From JAGCJX01 sp045638645 (GTDB taxonomy: Bacteria > Bacteroidota > Bacteroidia > Bacteroidales > UBA932), in contig JAZUBU010000005.1 in NCBI GenBank assembly GCA_045638645.1, forward strand, positions 1 to 64,000: a stretch of DNA of 64,000 nucleotides, given 5' to 3'. The stretch's first letter is position 1; each line of letters opens with the position of its first letter. The notes under the pieces are model-generated. The model worked only from the letters and a program-made list of their open reading frames with translations. It had not been told where the DNA came from and ran no database searches. The position numbers were made by a program, and so were the translations under genes. This document shows, piece by piece, positions 16,722 to 26,415 of this stretch.

Positions 16722-18437
16722 ATGAACAAGAAAATCCTATACCGTACCTTCTTAGGAAAAAAGATACTGATCAGCTGCATCTTGGCACTCGTCCTCCCCT
16801 TGTACTTGACAGCTCAGGACACCCTCGCCCTCCACGGCCCCGATTATTTTCTGGAAGGCGTGAAACATTTCAACAACCAGGACTGGGAAACCGCCCGCAA
16901 ACTGCTGGAAGAGGCACTGGTCCTCGAACCCGAACACGATGCCTCGTGGTTCTACCTGGGACGTCTGCATGCCCAACGGCTGGAAATGATTGAAGCAGAG
17001 CACTACCTGACCCGTGCCTACCAGGCCGACTCCACCAACTACTGGTACGCCGTTGAATTGGCCGGCTTCTATGCCAACAGCCAGCAGACCGCCAAGGCAG
17101 CCGCCCTGTACGAGGAACTCTTGCTGAAATATCCGGCAAAGGCGACGCTGTACTCGGACCTGCTGAGCCTGTACAGCAACACACAACAATACGACAAAGC
17201 ACTCCAGACCCTGGACCGTCTGGACCAGTTGCGTGGAGAAAACGAATGGACAGGTAATTTCCGGTTCGAACTCCTGCGCATGCAAGGAAAATACGAAGAA
17301 GCTTTCGCGCTATTGGAAAAACTGGAAGCCACCTATCCCAATCCCCAAAACGCCTACTTGATGGGAGAAGTTTATCACAGCAAACGGGAAGATTCCACCG
17401 CCATCCTGTACTATGAAAAAGCCCTGCGTCTGGACTCCCATTACACCCCAGCCCAATTCGGTCTGGCGGAAGCCTACCGAACCACAGGAGAATTCTCCAA
17501 ATTCTACCGGCACATGGGCGCCTTCATGAGCGATCCGCAGATGAACAGCGCCTTCAAGATTGACTACATCCGACAAGTTCTGGGTACCATGGCCATGCAG
17601 AGCCGCCACCAACCCAGCGTGGACACCCTGGTACGGAAAGTCATGGATACCCACCCGACCGATACCTCCTTGCGCTACACCGTAGGCAATTATTTCCTGC
17701 AAACCGGACGCACGGACGAGGGTGTGGACCACTACTTCAAAATTGTAGAATCCCATCCCTCAGACTTGAACCCCAACCTCCAATACCTTTATTTGCTGTA
17801 TTACCTGCAAAAATGGAACGATTTGGAAGCGCAATGCAAAGCCAGTCTGGGTTACCTGCCGGGCAACCGCGATGTCCGTCAGTTGCAAGCCATCGCCAAC
17901 ACCCAACTGCTCCGGTACGAGCAGGCCATCAACCAGTACAAAGCCCTGCTCAAAGACATTCCCCGCAAAGAAGAAAACGAACGGTTGATGTGCCATTCTG
18001 CCTTAGGCGATCTGTACCAACAGTCCGGACAACCTAAGAAAGCTTACAAAGAGTACGACAAGGCACTGAAAATCAACCCCAACTACCTTCCCGTACTGAA
18101 CAATTATTCCTACTTTCTGAGCGAGGAGAAAAAAAATCTCAACAAAGCCTACGAAATGAGTCTCCTCTGCATCCAGGCAGAGCCGGACAATCCGACCTAC
18201 CTGGATACGCACGGGTGGGTCCTCTACCAATTGGGCCGCTACAAAGAAGCCATTGCCCAATTCAAACGGGCCCTGCTGTATGGGGGGAACCAAAGTGCCG
18301 TCATTCTGGACCATTACGCAGATACCTTGTTCGCCACCGGAGAAACAGCCCTGGCAGTTATCTATTGGGAACAAGCCGACAAGCTTGACCCGAGTTTGGG
18401 CATCGCCTACAAAATCCAGAAAACACAAAATCGATGA
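16722..18437 (+). CDS. Secreted tetratricopeptide-repeat protein
   Basis: A 571-residue protein with a signal peptide (MNKKILYRTFLGKKILISC, cleavage near LTAQD) followed by about a dozen TPR units, for example WFYLGRLHAQRLEMIEAEHY, ALLYEELLLKYP-like repeats, ALGDLYQQSGQPKKAYKEYD and HGWVLYQLGRYKEAIAQFKR. The start at 16722 is chosen over a GTG 15 bases upstream because it begins the signal peptide directly. TPR superhelices bind other proteins, and this one should act in the periplasm. Its stop overlaps the start of the EnvC-like gene as ATGA, so the two are translationally coupled and may work together at the cell wall. Confidence 0.88.
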   Translation: MNKKILYRTFLGKKILISCILALVLPLYLTAQDTLALHGPDYFLEGVKHFNNQDWETARKLLEEALVLEPEHDASWFYLGRLHAQRLEMIEAEHYLTRAYQADSTNYWYAVELAGFYANSQQTAKAAALYEELLLKYPAKATLYSDLLSLYSNTQQYDKALQTLDRLDQLRGENEWTGNFRFELLRMQGKYEEAFALLEKLEATYPNPQNAYLMGEVYHSKREDSTAILYYEKALRLDSHYTPAQFGLAEAYRTTGEFSKFYRHMGAFMSDPQMNSAFKIDYIRQVLGTMAMQSRHQPSVDTLVRKVMDTHPTDTSLRYTVGNYFLQTGRTDEGVDHYFKIVESHPSDLNPNLQYLYLLYYLQKWNDLEAQCKASLGYLPGNRDVRQLQAIANTQLLRYEQAINQYKALLKDIPRKEENERLMCHSALGDLYQQSGQPKKAYKEYDKALKINPNYLPVLNNYSYFLSEEKKNLNKAYEMSLLCIQAEPDNPTYLDTHGWVLYQLGRYKEAIAQFKRALLYGGNQSAVILDHYADTLFATGETALAVIYWEQADKLDPSLGIAYKIQKTQNR

Positions 18438-19621
18438 CCACCATGCATTTCCGTCTCTTCCTTCTGCTTGTTCTCTGCCTGCCGGTGATGGGATGGGCCC
18501 AGGACATCTCGGACCAAACCGCCCGAAAGAAGAAAATCGAAGAAGAAATCCAGTTCATTGACCAACAGCTTGAAGACAACCGTAACCAACAGAGCCGTCA
18601 GTTGAACAGTTTGAGCCTCACCCAACGGAAAATAGAGTCTCGGAAGGCCCTCATCGCAGAACTCCAACAAGAAATCCAGGAATTCAACCAACAGATCCGC
18701 TCCTGCAACCAGGACATCCAACGCCTGCAAAACAAGTTGGACACCCTCCAACACTACTACGAGGACATGATCCTCAAAGCTTACAAACACCGGGATACCC
18801 GAATCTGGTTCCTCTACCTGTTCGCAAGCAAAGATTTGAGCCAAGGCTACCGCCGATGGTCATACCTGAAGAGCCTGAACAACACCATTCAGCAGGAAGC
18901 CGAAGAAATCCGCCAGACAGAAGCCCGTCTCCAGACCGAAAAAAACCGATTGGCGGAGTTGAAAGGAAAATCCGAACAGAGCAAACGGAGCCAGGAAAAC
19001 GAACAGACCCGACTGAAAAAGGAAGAAAAATCAGCACAATCCACACTTAAATCTCTGCAAAAGAAGGAAAAAACATACAAGAAGCAGCTCCAGACAAAGC
19101 GCAAGGAAGTGGAACGGCTAAACAAGGAAATCGAACGCATCCTGGCGGAAGCCGTCAAATCCCAAAAGGCCGAGGAAAAGAAAGGCATCCAGATCGATCA
19201 CGCCTTGTCCAAACAATTTGGCAAAAACAAAGGGAAATTACCCTGGCCGGTAAACAAGGGCGTGGTCGTGGAGAAATTCGGACAGCACAACCACCCCGTT
19301 TTCAAACACATCAAACTGCCTTTCAACAATGGCATCAACGTTTCGACGAAAAAAAATGCCGATGTCTTTGTTATTTTTGACGGCGTTGTCAAGCAAGTCC
19401 TCGTCATGCCCGGATACAACCAATGTGTACTCGTCCAACACGGAGAATACTTTACGTTTTATTGCAAACTCAAACGGGTTTCCGTCAAAAGTGGCGATAA
19501 GGTAACCATCGGCACCCCCCTGGGACAGGTGGACGAAGGAGAAGACGGTCCCATCCTGCACTTCCAATTGTGGAAAGGCACCGAAAAACAAAACCCCGAA
19601 CATTGGCTACAGAAGAAATGA
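18434..19621 (+). CDS. EnvC-like coiled-coil protein with a degenerate LytM/M23 domain
   Basis: A 395-residue secreted protein. The signal peptide ends near MGWAQD; residues of about 20-240 are a long coiled coil rich in Gln, Glu, Lys and Arg; residues of about 265-395 are a LytM (M23) domain. Active M23 enzymes use an H-x(n)-D site and an H-x-H site. Here the first site reads FNNGINV, the Tyr/His region is FYCKL and the last site is PILHFQLW, so zinc ligands are missing. This matches EnvC, a non-catalytic activator of wall amidases at division, rather than a hydrolase. It is coupled by ATGA overlaps to the TPR gene before and the glucanotransferase gene after it. Confidence 0.88.
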   Translation: MTTMHFRLFLLLVLCLPVMGWAQDISDQTARKKKIEEEIQFIDQQLEDNRNQQSRQLNSLSLTQRKIESRKALIAELQQEIQEFNQQIRSCNQDIQRLQNKLDTLQHYYEDMILKAYKHRDTRIWFLYLFASKDLSQGYRRWSYLKSLNNTIQQEAEEIRQTEARLQTEKNRLAELKGKSEQSKRSQENEQTRLKKEEKSAQSTLKSLQKKEKTYKKQLQTKRKEVERLNKEIERILAEAVKSQKAEEKKGIQIDHALSKQFGKNKGKLPWPVNKGVVVEKFGQHNHPVFKHIKLPFNNGINVSTKKNADVFVIFDGVVKQVLVMPGYNQCVLVQHGEYFTFYCKLKRVSVKSGDKVTIGTPLGQVDEGEDGPILHFQLWKGTEKQNPEHWLQKK

Positions 19622-22230
19622 TACTGGATTTCAACCTACACTTTCAGACCTCACCGGGAGAATCCCTTTGCATTGAATGGTTTGCATCCGCTTCCAACGA
19701 ACCCCAACGAATCGGGATGGAGCAAAATTCCGACGGGTGGTGGAGAGGTCGTCTGCAAACTTCCGGACTTTCCCAAACGGCACAATACCGCTACTTGGTC
19801 TGCAAAGGAGAACGGACAGTCCTGCGTGAAGTCGGACCGGCAAGAACGATTCAAGGGTCCCAAGACCTGGATCTCATCACCTTGAGGGACGAATGGCAAG
19901 GAAATAGCGAAGAAGCCATCTTTCTGACGGCCCCGTATGTCAAAACCCTCTATCCTCAAACACCTGCGCAGGTACAACAAGTACCCGGTATCGTTTTTCA
20001 GGCAACCCTCTTCAACCACCGTCCGGAACAGGGCCAACCCTGCCTGACCGGCGATCATCCCGGCCTGGGCGAATGGGACCCCTCCCGAGCCCTCCCTCTG
20101 GTTCCGATAGGAGGCTGCCGCTGGCAAGCCACCCTGCCGGCAGACTGGCAGGAGCCCATTACCCTCGCCTACAAATTCATCCTGCGAAAAACCGACGAAA
20201 CCTGCTGGGAAACTGGAGAAAACCGAATCCACTCCCTTCCGGTACTCCCGCCCCGTACACAATACCGCATCGACCATGCCAGCACCCGGCTGCCCTACCC
20301 CCGGCCCCGTCTGAGTGGAACAGCCATCCCGGTCTTCTCCTTGCGCCGGGAAAACGGGTACGGCATCGGAGACTTCACCGACCTGAAAAAGATGATTCTC
20401 TGGGCCGAGAAAACAGGTCAGCATGCCCTGCAGCTGCTACCTGTCAACGACACAACCGCCACCTGGACTGACCGGGACTCCTACCCTTATAGCGGCATCA
20501 GTGTCATGGCCCTGCACCCCATCTATGGCAACCCGGATTGGGTGGGAGATTGTTCCTGGGCCGAAACCGAACGCAAACGGCTGGATGCCTCCAAGACCGT
20601 ACGCTACCAGGACGTACTCGAACTCAAATGGAAGTGCTGGCGATGGCTTGAAGAACAACAGGGCTCAACCACCCGCCAATCCGATGCCTACCAGCAATTC
20701 ATCCAACGACATCAGTCGTGGTTACTCCCCTATGCAACCTTCTGCGCCCTACGGGACCACTACGGGACCGCCAACTTCCAACAATGGGGTCCGGAAGCCA
20801 CCTATCACCCGGAACTTCCCCATCAACTGATGGAACCCAACCACCCCCTGTACCGGGCCATGCAACTCCACCTGATTGTGCAATTCTGGCTGGACCAACA
20901 ATTGACCGATTCCGTCCAGTTCGCTCACCAGCACAAGGTTGTCATCAAGGGAGACATCCCTATCGGCATCACCCCGAACAGTGTTGAAGCCTGGACCGAT
21001 CCGGCCCTCTTCAACAGGAACCAACAAGCCGGTGCTCCTCCGGACGCTTTCGCCGAACAAGGCCAGAACTGGGGCTTTCCTACCTACAATTGGGCGGCCA
21101 TGGCCCGAGACGATTACCGCTGGTGGAAACAGCGTTTCTCCCGGATGGCCGACCACTTCGACCTCTACCGCATCGACCACATCCTGGGATTCTTCCGCAT
21201 TTGGGAAATCCCCCGAGACGAGATCCACGGCCTGCTGGGACATTTCAACCCGGCCCTCCCCTTGTCCAAAGATGAAATTGAGAAAACCGGCTGGACCTGG
21301 ACCGAGGAACAGCTGCTCCCGACCTGCTCCCGAAACTGGTTGAACGAACACCTGGGAGCAAGGTCCGATGCATTCCTGCAGGATTATCTTGTTCCCGTCA
21401 CCACCACAGAGCAGACCGGCTTGTACACCTTGCAGACAGAATTCGGGTCCCAACGCAGTCTGCTGCAAGATCTGCACCGGAGACATCCGGAATGGGTTCA
21501 GGAAACGGAAGACGAAGAAAAGTTCCTGCAACTCTGCAACCAGCGCCTGTGGGTGGCGGATCCCTACCAACCGGACCATGTCCATCCCTGCATTGGCGCC
21601 AAACAGACCCATGCCTACCAACGACTGACCCAGGAGGATCGCGCCCGTTTCGACCGCCTCTACGAAGATTTCTTTTACCACCGCAACGAAACCTGCTGGG
21701 AGGCCTCCGCACTGGAGAAACTACCCGAACTCACTGCCGCGACGGATCTGCAGGCCTGCGCCGAGGACCTGGGCATGATTCCGGCCTGCGTACCGGAGGT
21801 TCTGAACCGGCTACGCATCGCTACACTGGAAGTCCAACGGATGCCGAAAAGATTCGGAGAACGTATCGGCAACCCGGCTCACTATCCCTACCGCTGCGTC
21901 TGCACCACCGGAACGCACGACACCAGCACCTTGCGCGGATGGTGGACCGAAGTGTACCCCAAAGCAAACGACTGCCCGGCTGCCACCTGCCAGAGCATCC
22001 TTCAGGATCACCTCAACAGCCCGGCCATGTGGATCATCCTTCCCTGGCAGGACTGGCTCTCCATCGATCCCAACCTGCGCCATCCGGATCCGCACGAAGA
22101 GCGGATCAACCAGCCCGCCAACCCCAACCACGTATGGAATTACCGGATGCACCTAACCTTGGAAGCCCTCCTCCAAGAGGAGAAATTGGCACTCATCCTG
22201 CAACAAATGACAAAAAATTGCATCTTATAA
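19618..22230 (+). CDS. malQ: 4-alpha-glucanotransferase (GH77) with N-terminal starch-binding domains
   Basis: An 870-residue amylomaltase of the DPE2-like type, which transfers glucan segments between maltodextrins or glycogen chains. Two CBM20-like domains fill about residues 1-230 (LHFQTSPGESLCIEW and VFQATLFNHRPEQGQ mark their starts). The GH77 barrel follows, with SLRRENGYGIGDFTDLKK, LYRIDHILGFFRIW holding the Asp nucleophile, CAEDLGMIP with the acid/base Glu, and TGTHDTSTLRGWW. An extra stretch inside the barrel is usual for this type. The start at 19618 overlaps the EnvC-like stop as ATGA; the more upstream Met lies inside that gene. There is no signal peptide, so it is cytoplasmic. 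Confidence 0.93.
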   Translation: MILDFNLHFQTSPGESLCIEWFASASNEPQRIGMEQNSDGWWRGRLQTSGLSQTAQYRYLVCKGERTVLREVGPARTIQGSQDLDLITLRDEWQGNSEEAIFLTAPYVKTLYPQTPAQVQQVPGIVFQATLFNHRPEQGQPCLTGDHPGLGEWDPSRALPLVPIGGCRWQATLPADWQEPITLAYKFILRKTDETCWETGENRIHSLPVLPPRTQYRIDHASTRLPYPRPRLSGTAIPVFSLRRENGYGIGDFTDLKKMILWAEKTGQHALQLLPVNDTTATWTDRDSYPYSGISVMALHPIYGNPDWVGDCSWAETERKRLDASKTVRYQDVLELKWKCWRWLEEQQGSTTRQSDAYQQFIQRHQSWLLPYATFCALRDHYGTANFQQWGPEATYHPELPHQLMEPNHPLYRAMQLHLIVQFWLDQQLTDSVQFAHQHKVVIKGDIPIGITPNSVEAWTDPALFNRNQQAGAPPDAFAEQGQNWGFPTYNWAAMARDDYRWWKQRFSRMADHFDLYRIDHILGFFRIWEIPRDEIHGLLGHFNPALPLSKDEIEKTGWTWTEEQLLPTCSRNWLNEHLGARSDAFLQDYLVPVTTTEQTGLYTLQTEFGSQRSLLQDLHRRHPEWVQETEDEEKFLQLCNQRLWVADPYQPDHVHPCIGAKQTHAYQRLTQEDRARFDRLYEDFFYHRNETCWEASALEKLPELTAATDLQACAEDLGMIPACVPEVLNRLRIATLEVQRMPKRFGERIGNPAHYPYRCVCTTGTHDTSTLRGWWTEVYPKANDCPAATCQSILQDHLNSPAMWIILPWQDWLSIDPNLRHPDPHEERINQPANPNHVWNYRMHLTLEALLQEEKLALILQQMTKNCIL

Positions 22231-22259
22231 AAGTATGTGATTTTTAATACCGCACGATT

Positions 22260-23378
22260 ATGAGAAAATACATTTGGTTAATATCCAGCTACATCTTTCT
22301 TTTGGTAGGATTCAGTTCCTGTAGCAACGAAGTAGATGACTCCCAAAATGCAATACAAAGTTTCTCCCAAGACAACCTGAAAATCAGCATCAACTCCGTA
22401 CAATGGGAAGACTTGGACAAAGTCAAAAGTTCGGTAACCATCACCCCGATGACAGAGGACCGACTGATGGTAAATTTGCAAAGCATCCTTCAGGACGATC
22501 CCGACCTGAGCCTCCAATGCATCAACAACAATTCCATCGGTTTTGAAAAATACCACTTTGAAGGGGAACTGGAAACAGCAGACTATGAAATTGAAGTGTA
22601 CGGTCTGGTCAACAACGATTGCCTGGACTTGCGGGTAGATTACGAAGCAAAATACGACATCACCCGAAAATGGATGATTGCAGCAACCTCAGGCGCTGAT
22701 TTGGGCCTGGACTTCGAAGTGCCGGATTGCCGGTTGGAGATGCGCTTACCGGAAGGCGGATACATTGACAACGAACCCATTCCCTCCGATGCGGAAGTAC
22801 AGGAAATGGTTTATGACTTGAATTCCATGATGGTCATGCTGGCCGCCTACGTGAATGCCATGGACTTCACCGAGGAGGGTTATTTCAACCTGAGTCTCAT
22901 CGACCTGGGACAAGAAATGGCCGGCATGCAAAACGCAGAAATGGGGAACCTGTTGCAATACTACACCGACAACCGCTCCTGCCTGACCTTGTACGCGCGG
23001 ACCTCTTTGGTAACCGACTTCATTGAAAACATGTGCAAATCCACGGCCGCCGAGCCGAATGAAACCCCGTTCCCCGAATTCAAATTACGCTATGAACTCA
23101 ACGGTCAGAAATTAAGAATCTACCTGGACAAAGACACCTTGTTGGCGTACATGGCAATTCTCTGGAACATTCTGAATGATTTGGATACAGAAGATCTTCA
23201 GCTCCTTTCCGAGCTCACGGGAGAAGATCTCCACCACCTGCTCGGGCAATTCCAATACATCCAATCGATCCTGGAAGAATTCGCAGACTTGTTCAGTCAC
23301 GAAGATGCACACTTCCTGTTGGAGGTGAACCTGATTCCCTGGACACCCGGAGAACGGCCCTGGAGCCACTTGCTCTAA
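22260..23378 (+). CDS. Lipoprotein of unknown function (possibly DUF4925-like)
   Basis: A 372-residue protein with a lipoprotein signal ending VGFSSC, Cys near residue 21, followed by acidic residues. The mature part has a beta-rich first half with phrases such as VKSSVTITPM, and a helical second half ending in a Leu-rich segment (LTGEDLHHLLGQFQYIQSIL). The layout resembles DUF4925-type lipoproteins of Bacteroidales, but I am not sure of that. It starts 29 bases after malQ and may be read from the same transcript. Its last four bases overlap the end of the convergent serine hydrolase gene. Confidence 0.65.
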   Translation: MRKYIWLISSYIFLLVGFSSCSNEVDDSQNAIQSFSQDNLKISINSVQWEDLDKVKSSVTITPMTEDRLMVNLQSILQDDPDLSLQCINNNSIGFEKYHFEGELETADYEIEVYGLVNNDCLDLRVDYEAKYDITRKWMIAATSGADLGLDFEVPDCRLEMRLPEGGYIDNEPIPSDAEVQEMVYDLNSMMVMLAAYVNAMDFTEEGYFNLSLIDLGQEMAGMQNAEMGNLLQYYTDNRSCLTLYARTSLVTDFIENMCKSTAAEPNETPFPEFKLRYELNGQKLRIYLDKDTLLAYMAILWNILNDLDTEDLQLLSELTGEDLHHLLGQFQYIQSILEEFADLFSHEDAHFLLEVNLIPWTPGERPWSHLL

Positions 23379-24928
23379 TCCTGGGACCGGACCCATCCGC
23401 CAAGGCCCTCATCGCGGTAGTTGAACGCCACGTTGAGGGTCTTTGCTTTCCCCTTATCGTCCAATTCAAAGGTAACCGGGAAACAATGTCCGTCGGACCA
23501 GAAATGGTAACCCTCTGTCGCATCAAAGGCCAAAGGATGTTCCCATCCGGCACTTCCCACCCGAATGTAGAGACTACCCTCGCGTTCGAAGATATGGGCA
23601 TCTCCAAACAGGTCGTCCTTGACATAACGTCCCACCAACGCCTCGTTCGGATAATATGTTTTTGATTCCACAGCCGGCTGCGATTTCTCTTTTTCCCAGG
23701 AAACAAACTGCCGGGCAACCCAGGCATCAAAGTATTCCCGGTTCCAATCTTTCTCGGGAGCTCCCCGATACGCGTCAATGATCCGGCGCATGATGGAATA
23801 CCGGGCCCCTTCATTGACTTCCGAATTGCACAAGACCATCAGCCCCAAGTCCATTTCCGGCACAAAGGCACACACCGCAGTATGGCCCCACGTTGTTCCG
23901 GTATGAAAAATAACACGGTATTCGTTGTTCTGTTCCACAAACCAACACAAACCATAGAGGCGGATGTAAGTGGAGTCTTGTGACACCATGGTACGACCCC
24001 GGTGCAGTTCCCGCAGGCTCTTTTCCGACAGCACACGAACCCCATCTACCTCTCCTTCACTCAAATGCAGCCGGATCCATCGGGTCATGTCCTCCACATC
24101 CGAACAAATGCCGCCTGCGGGACCGACCGTCGTCAGCCAGGCCAAGGCCCGATCCTCGCCCAAAAGCATCCGCGTCCGTACCGTATCCACGGGATTGAAG
24201 AGAAATTCGTGCTGCAACGAAGCGCGCTCTCCCGCAGAAAGATAACCGGTCTGTCCCGTTGTCGTCCGCTTCATCCCCAAAGGATCCAGAATCCGCTCCT
24301 GCAAATTCTCCTCCCAAGACTTGCCGGTCAATTTCTCAATCAACTGATTGGCTACCAAAAAAGTCACATTGTTGTATTGATAGTCGCCACGATAGGTATA
24401 TCCCACTTTCATCCGGCCGATCATCTCACAAATCTCATCCCGGCGATACCCCAGGTTCGGCAGATAGGTGCCTGCCTGCCCCCGGAGACCCGTACTGTGT
24501 AAAAAAAGATCCCGAACCACCATGTGCTCTTCCACCCAAGCATCCGGCCATACGAACTCGGGCAAAAGACTTTTCACCCGATCCGTCCAGGACAACAAGC
24601 CCTGATCCACCATGGAAGCAATCACCGCCGCCGTAAAAGACTTGGAAACAGAACCGATGTGGTACATCGTCTGTGCCTGCGTCGGCACATAGGTATCGTT
24701 GCGGTTGGATCCGAATCCCTCTGCAAACACTGTGCTGTCTCCCAAGACAATGGAAACCGACAAACCGGGAATCCGCCACGTTTGACGCACCTCTTCAATG
24801 TAGGTTGCCAGCCGGCTCAAGTCCACCTCCTGAGGATCGGACCGGTCAAGGGCCGAAGCGGGCAGGATCCCAATCCAAAAGAAAAATAAACAGAACGGAT
24901 AGCGCAGCAGATGAATGAAATTCTTCAT
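23375..24928 (-). CDS. Secreted class C beta-lactamase-fold serine hydrolase
   Basis: A 517-residue protein with a signal peptide (hydrophobic run to about residue 26) and a class C beta-lactamase/DD-peptidase-like domain. The nucleophile is in GSVSKSF (S-x-x-K), the Tyr motif in YQYNNVTF, and HTGTTWG stands where K-T-G would be. Residues of about 420-517 form a separate beta-rich domain like DUF3471, often attached to these hydrolases. Members act as D-aminopeptidases, esterases or wall peptidases; beta-lactamase activity should not be assumed. It is divergent from radA and overlaps the end of the convergent lipoprotein gene by four bases. Confidence 0.87.
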   Translation of the reverse strand: MKNFIHLLRYPFCLFFFWIGILPASALDRSDPQEVDLSRLATYIEEVRQTWRIPGLSVSIVLGDSTVFAEGFGSNRNDTYVPTQAQTMYHIGSVSKSFTAAVIASMVDQGLLSWTDRVKSLLPEFVWPDAWVEEHMVVRDLFLHSTGLRGQAGTYLPNLGYRRDEICEMIGRMKVGYTYRGDYQYNNVTFLVANQLIEKLTGKSWEENLQERILDPLGMKRTTTGQTGYLSAGERASLQHEFLFNPVDTVRTRMLLGEDRALAWLTTVGPAGGICSDVEDMTRWIRLHLSEGEVDGVRVLSEKSLRELHRGRTMVSQDSTYIRLYGLCWFVEQNNEYRVIFHTGTTWGHTAVCAFVPEMDLGLMVLCNSEVNEGARYSIMRRIIDAYRGAPEKDWNREYFDAWVARQFVSWEKEKSQPAVESKTYYPNEALVGRYVKDDLFGDAHIFEREGSLYIRVGSAGWEHPLAFDATEGYHFWSDGHCFPVTFELDDKGKAKTLNVAFNYRDEGLGGWVRSQD

Positions 24929-24963
24929 GGTGTGGAAAATTATGAGTTCAATTGCAAATGTAC

Positions 24964-24971
24964 TATTTTTG
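24964..24971 (+). promoter_or_regulatory. -7 promoter box of radA
   Basis: TATTTTTG fits TAnnTTTG and ends seven bases before the radA ATG at 24979, again predicting a very short or absent 5' leader. Confidence 0.45.
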
Positions 24972-24978
24972 TAGAACT

Positions 24979-26367
24979 ATGGCAAAAGCAAAGACAGTGT
25001 GGTTCTGCAAAGAATGTGGAAACGAAAGTGCGAAGTGGATGGGCAAATGCCCGGCCTGTGGAACATGGAATTCGATGGTGGAAGAACCCGTCGTTTCCAA
25101 AAGCAGCAGCAATGCGTCCTCCGGGGGACGGACCCGTTCCTTGTTGAACCTGGAGAACCCGCAACCGGTTCCACTCAAAGACATTGATGTCTCGGCCCAA
25201 AGCCGCATCCGCATCGGCAACGAAGAAGTGGAACGCATCTTGGGAGGAGGACTCGTCGAGGGCTCCATGATCCTGATTGGTGGGGAACCGGGAATCGGAA
25301 AATCCACCCTCTCCCTACAAATTCCCCTGCACTGTCCCGATCTCCGCACCCTGTATGTTTCAGGAGAAGAATCGCCCCGGCAAATCAAACTCCGCGCAGA
25401 ACGTCTGAGTCAGGGAAACCTGCACGACAACTGCCTCATCCTGTGTGAAACCCTGCTGGAGAACATCCTTCAACAAGCCAAGCAGATACAGCCCCAACTC
25501 GTTGTCATTGACTCCATCCAGACCATCTATTCCGAGGCGATCGAATCATCTCCGGGATCGGTTTCCCAAGTGCGGGAATGTGCGGCCATGTTGCTGCGCT
25601 ATGCCAAAGCCTCCAACACCCCCGTCCTGCTCATCGGCCACATCACCAAAGACGGCACCCTGGCAGGGCCCAAAGTTCTGGAACACATCGTCGATGTTGT
25701 GCTGCAATTCGAAGGCGATACCCGTCACGCGTACCGCATCCTGCGCTCCATCAAGAACCGTTTTGGTTCCACGGCAGAACTGGCGATCTTTGAAATGCGC
25801 AACAACGGCCTGCGCGAAGTCAGCAATCCCTCCGAGATGCTGATCCCCAGCCATTCAGCCAACCTCAGCGGTATTGCCATCAGTGCGATGATTGACGGTA
25901 CCCGACCCTTCCTGATTGAAATGCAGGCACTGGTTTCTACAGCCGCCTACGGAACGCCCCAACGCTCCGCAACGGGGTTTGATACCCGCCGTATGAACAT
26001 GCTGTTGGCGGTCCTGGAAAAACGAGCCGGTTTCAAACTCTCCGCAAAAGATGTTTTTCTGAATGTTGCCGGTGGGCTGCGCGTAAACGACCCGGCCTGC
26101 GATTTGGCCGTGGTATGCGCCATTCTCTCGTCCAATTTTGATCTGACCCTTTCCTCCAAAGCAGCTTTTGCTGCCGAAGTCGGTTTGAGTGGAGAAATAC
26201 GGCCGGTGAGCCAGATTGAGCAACGCATTGCCGAAGCAGAACGACTGGGATTTGATTCCATCTACATCTCCTCCTACAACCAGATCCAAGCCGGTTCCCG
26301 GTTCAAACGGATTCGGATCATAGAAGTGGGGGATATTCCGGAACTCTGCCGAATGTTGTTCCGGTAA
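24979..26367 (+). CDS. radA: DNA repair protein RadA
   Basis: A 462-residue RadA, a RecA-like ATPase that drives branch migration of recombination intermediates. All family parts are visible: the N-terminal zinc ribbon with CKEC and CPAC, Walker A GGEPGIGKSTLSLQ, the KNRFGS motif that sets RadA apart from RecA, and a C-terminal Lon-like domain (DVFLNVAGGLRVNDPACDLA, AEVGLSGEIRPV). The start at 24979 (MAKAKTVWFCKECG) agrees with the family and with the promoter box just upstream. It is a single gene between divergent and convergent neighbours. Confidence 0.97.
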   Translation: MAKAKTVWFCKECGNESAKWMGKCPACGTWNSMVEEPVVSKSSSNASSGGRTRSLLNLENPQPVPLKDIDVSAQSRIRIGNEEVERILGGGLVEGSMILIGGEPGIGKSTLSLQIPLHCPDLRTLYVSGEESPRQIKLRAERLSQGNLHDNCLILCETLLENILQQAKQIQPQLVVIDSIQTIYSEAIESSPGSVSQVRECAAMLLRYAKASNTPVLLIGHITKDGTLAGPKVLEHIVDVVLQFEGDTRHAYRILRSIKNRFGSTAELAIFEMRNNGLREVSNPSEMLIPSHSANLSGIAISAMIDGTRPFLIEMQALVSTAAYGTPQRSATGFDTRRMNMLLAVLEKRAGFKLSAKDVFLNVAGGLRVNDPACDLAVVCAILSSNFDLTLSSKAAFAAEVGLSGEIRPVSQIEQRIAEAERLGFDSIYISSYNQIQAGSRFKRIRIIEVGDIPELCRMLFR

Positions 26368-26415
26368 AGGACAGCAGACAAAGGAGGACCGTCACCGGCA
26401 GAAGATTGCCGTCAC

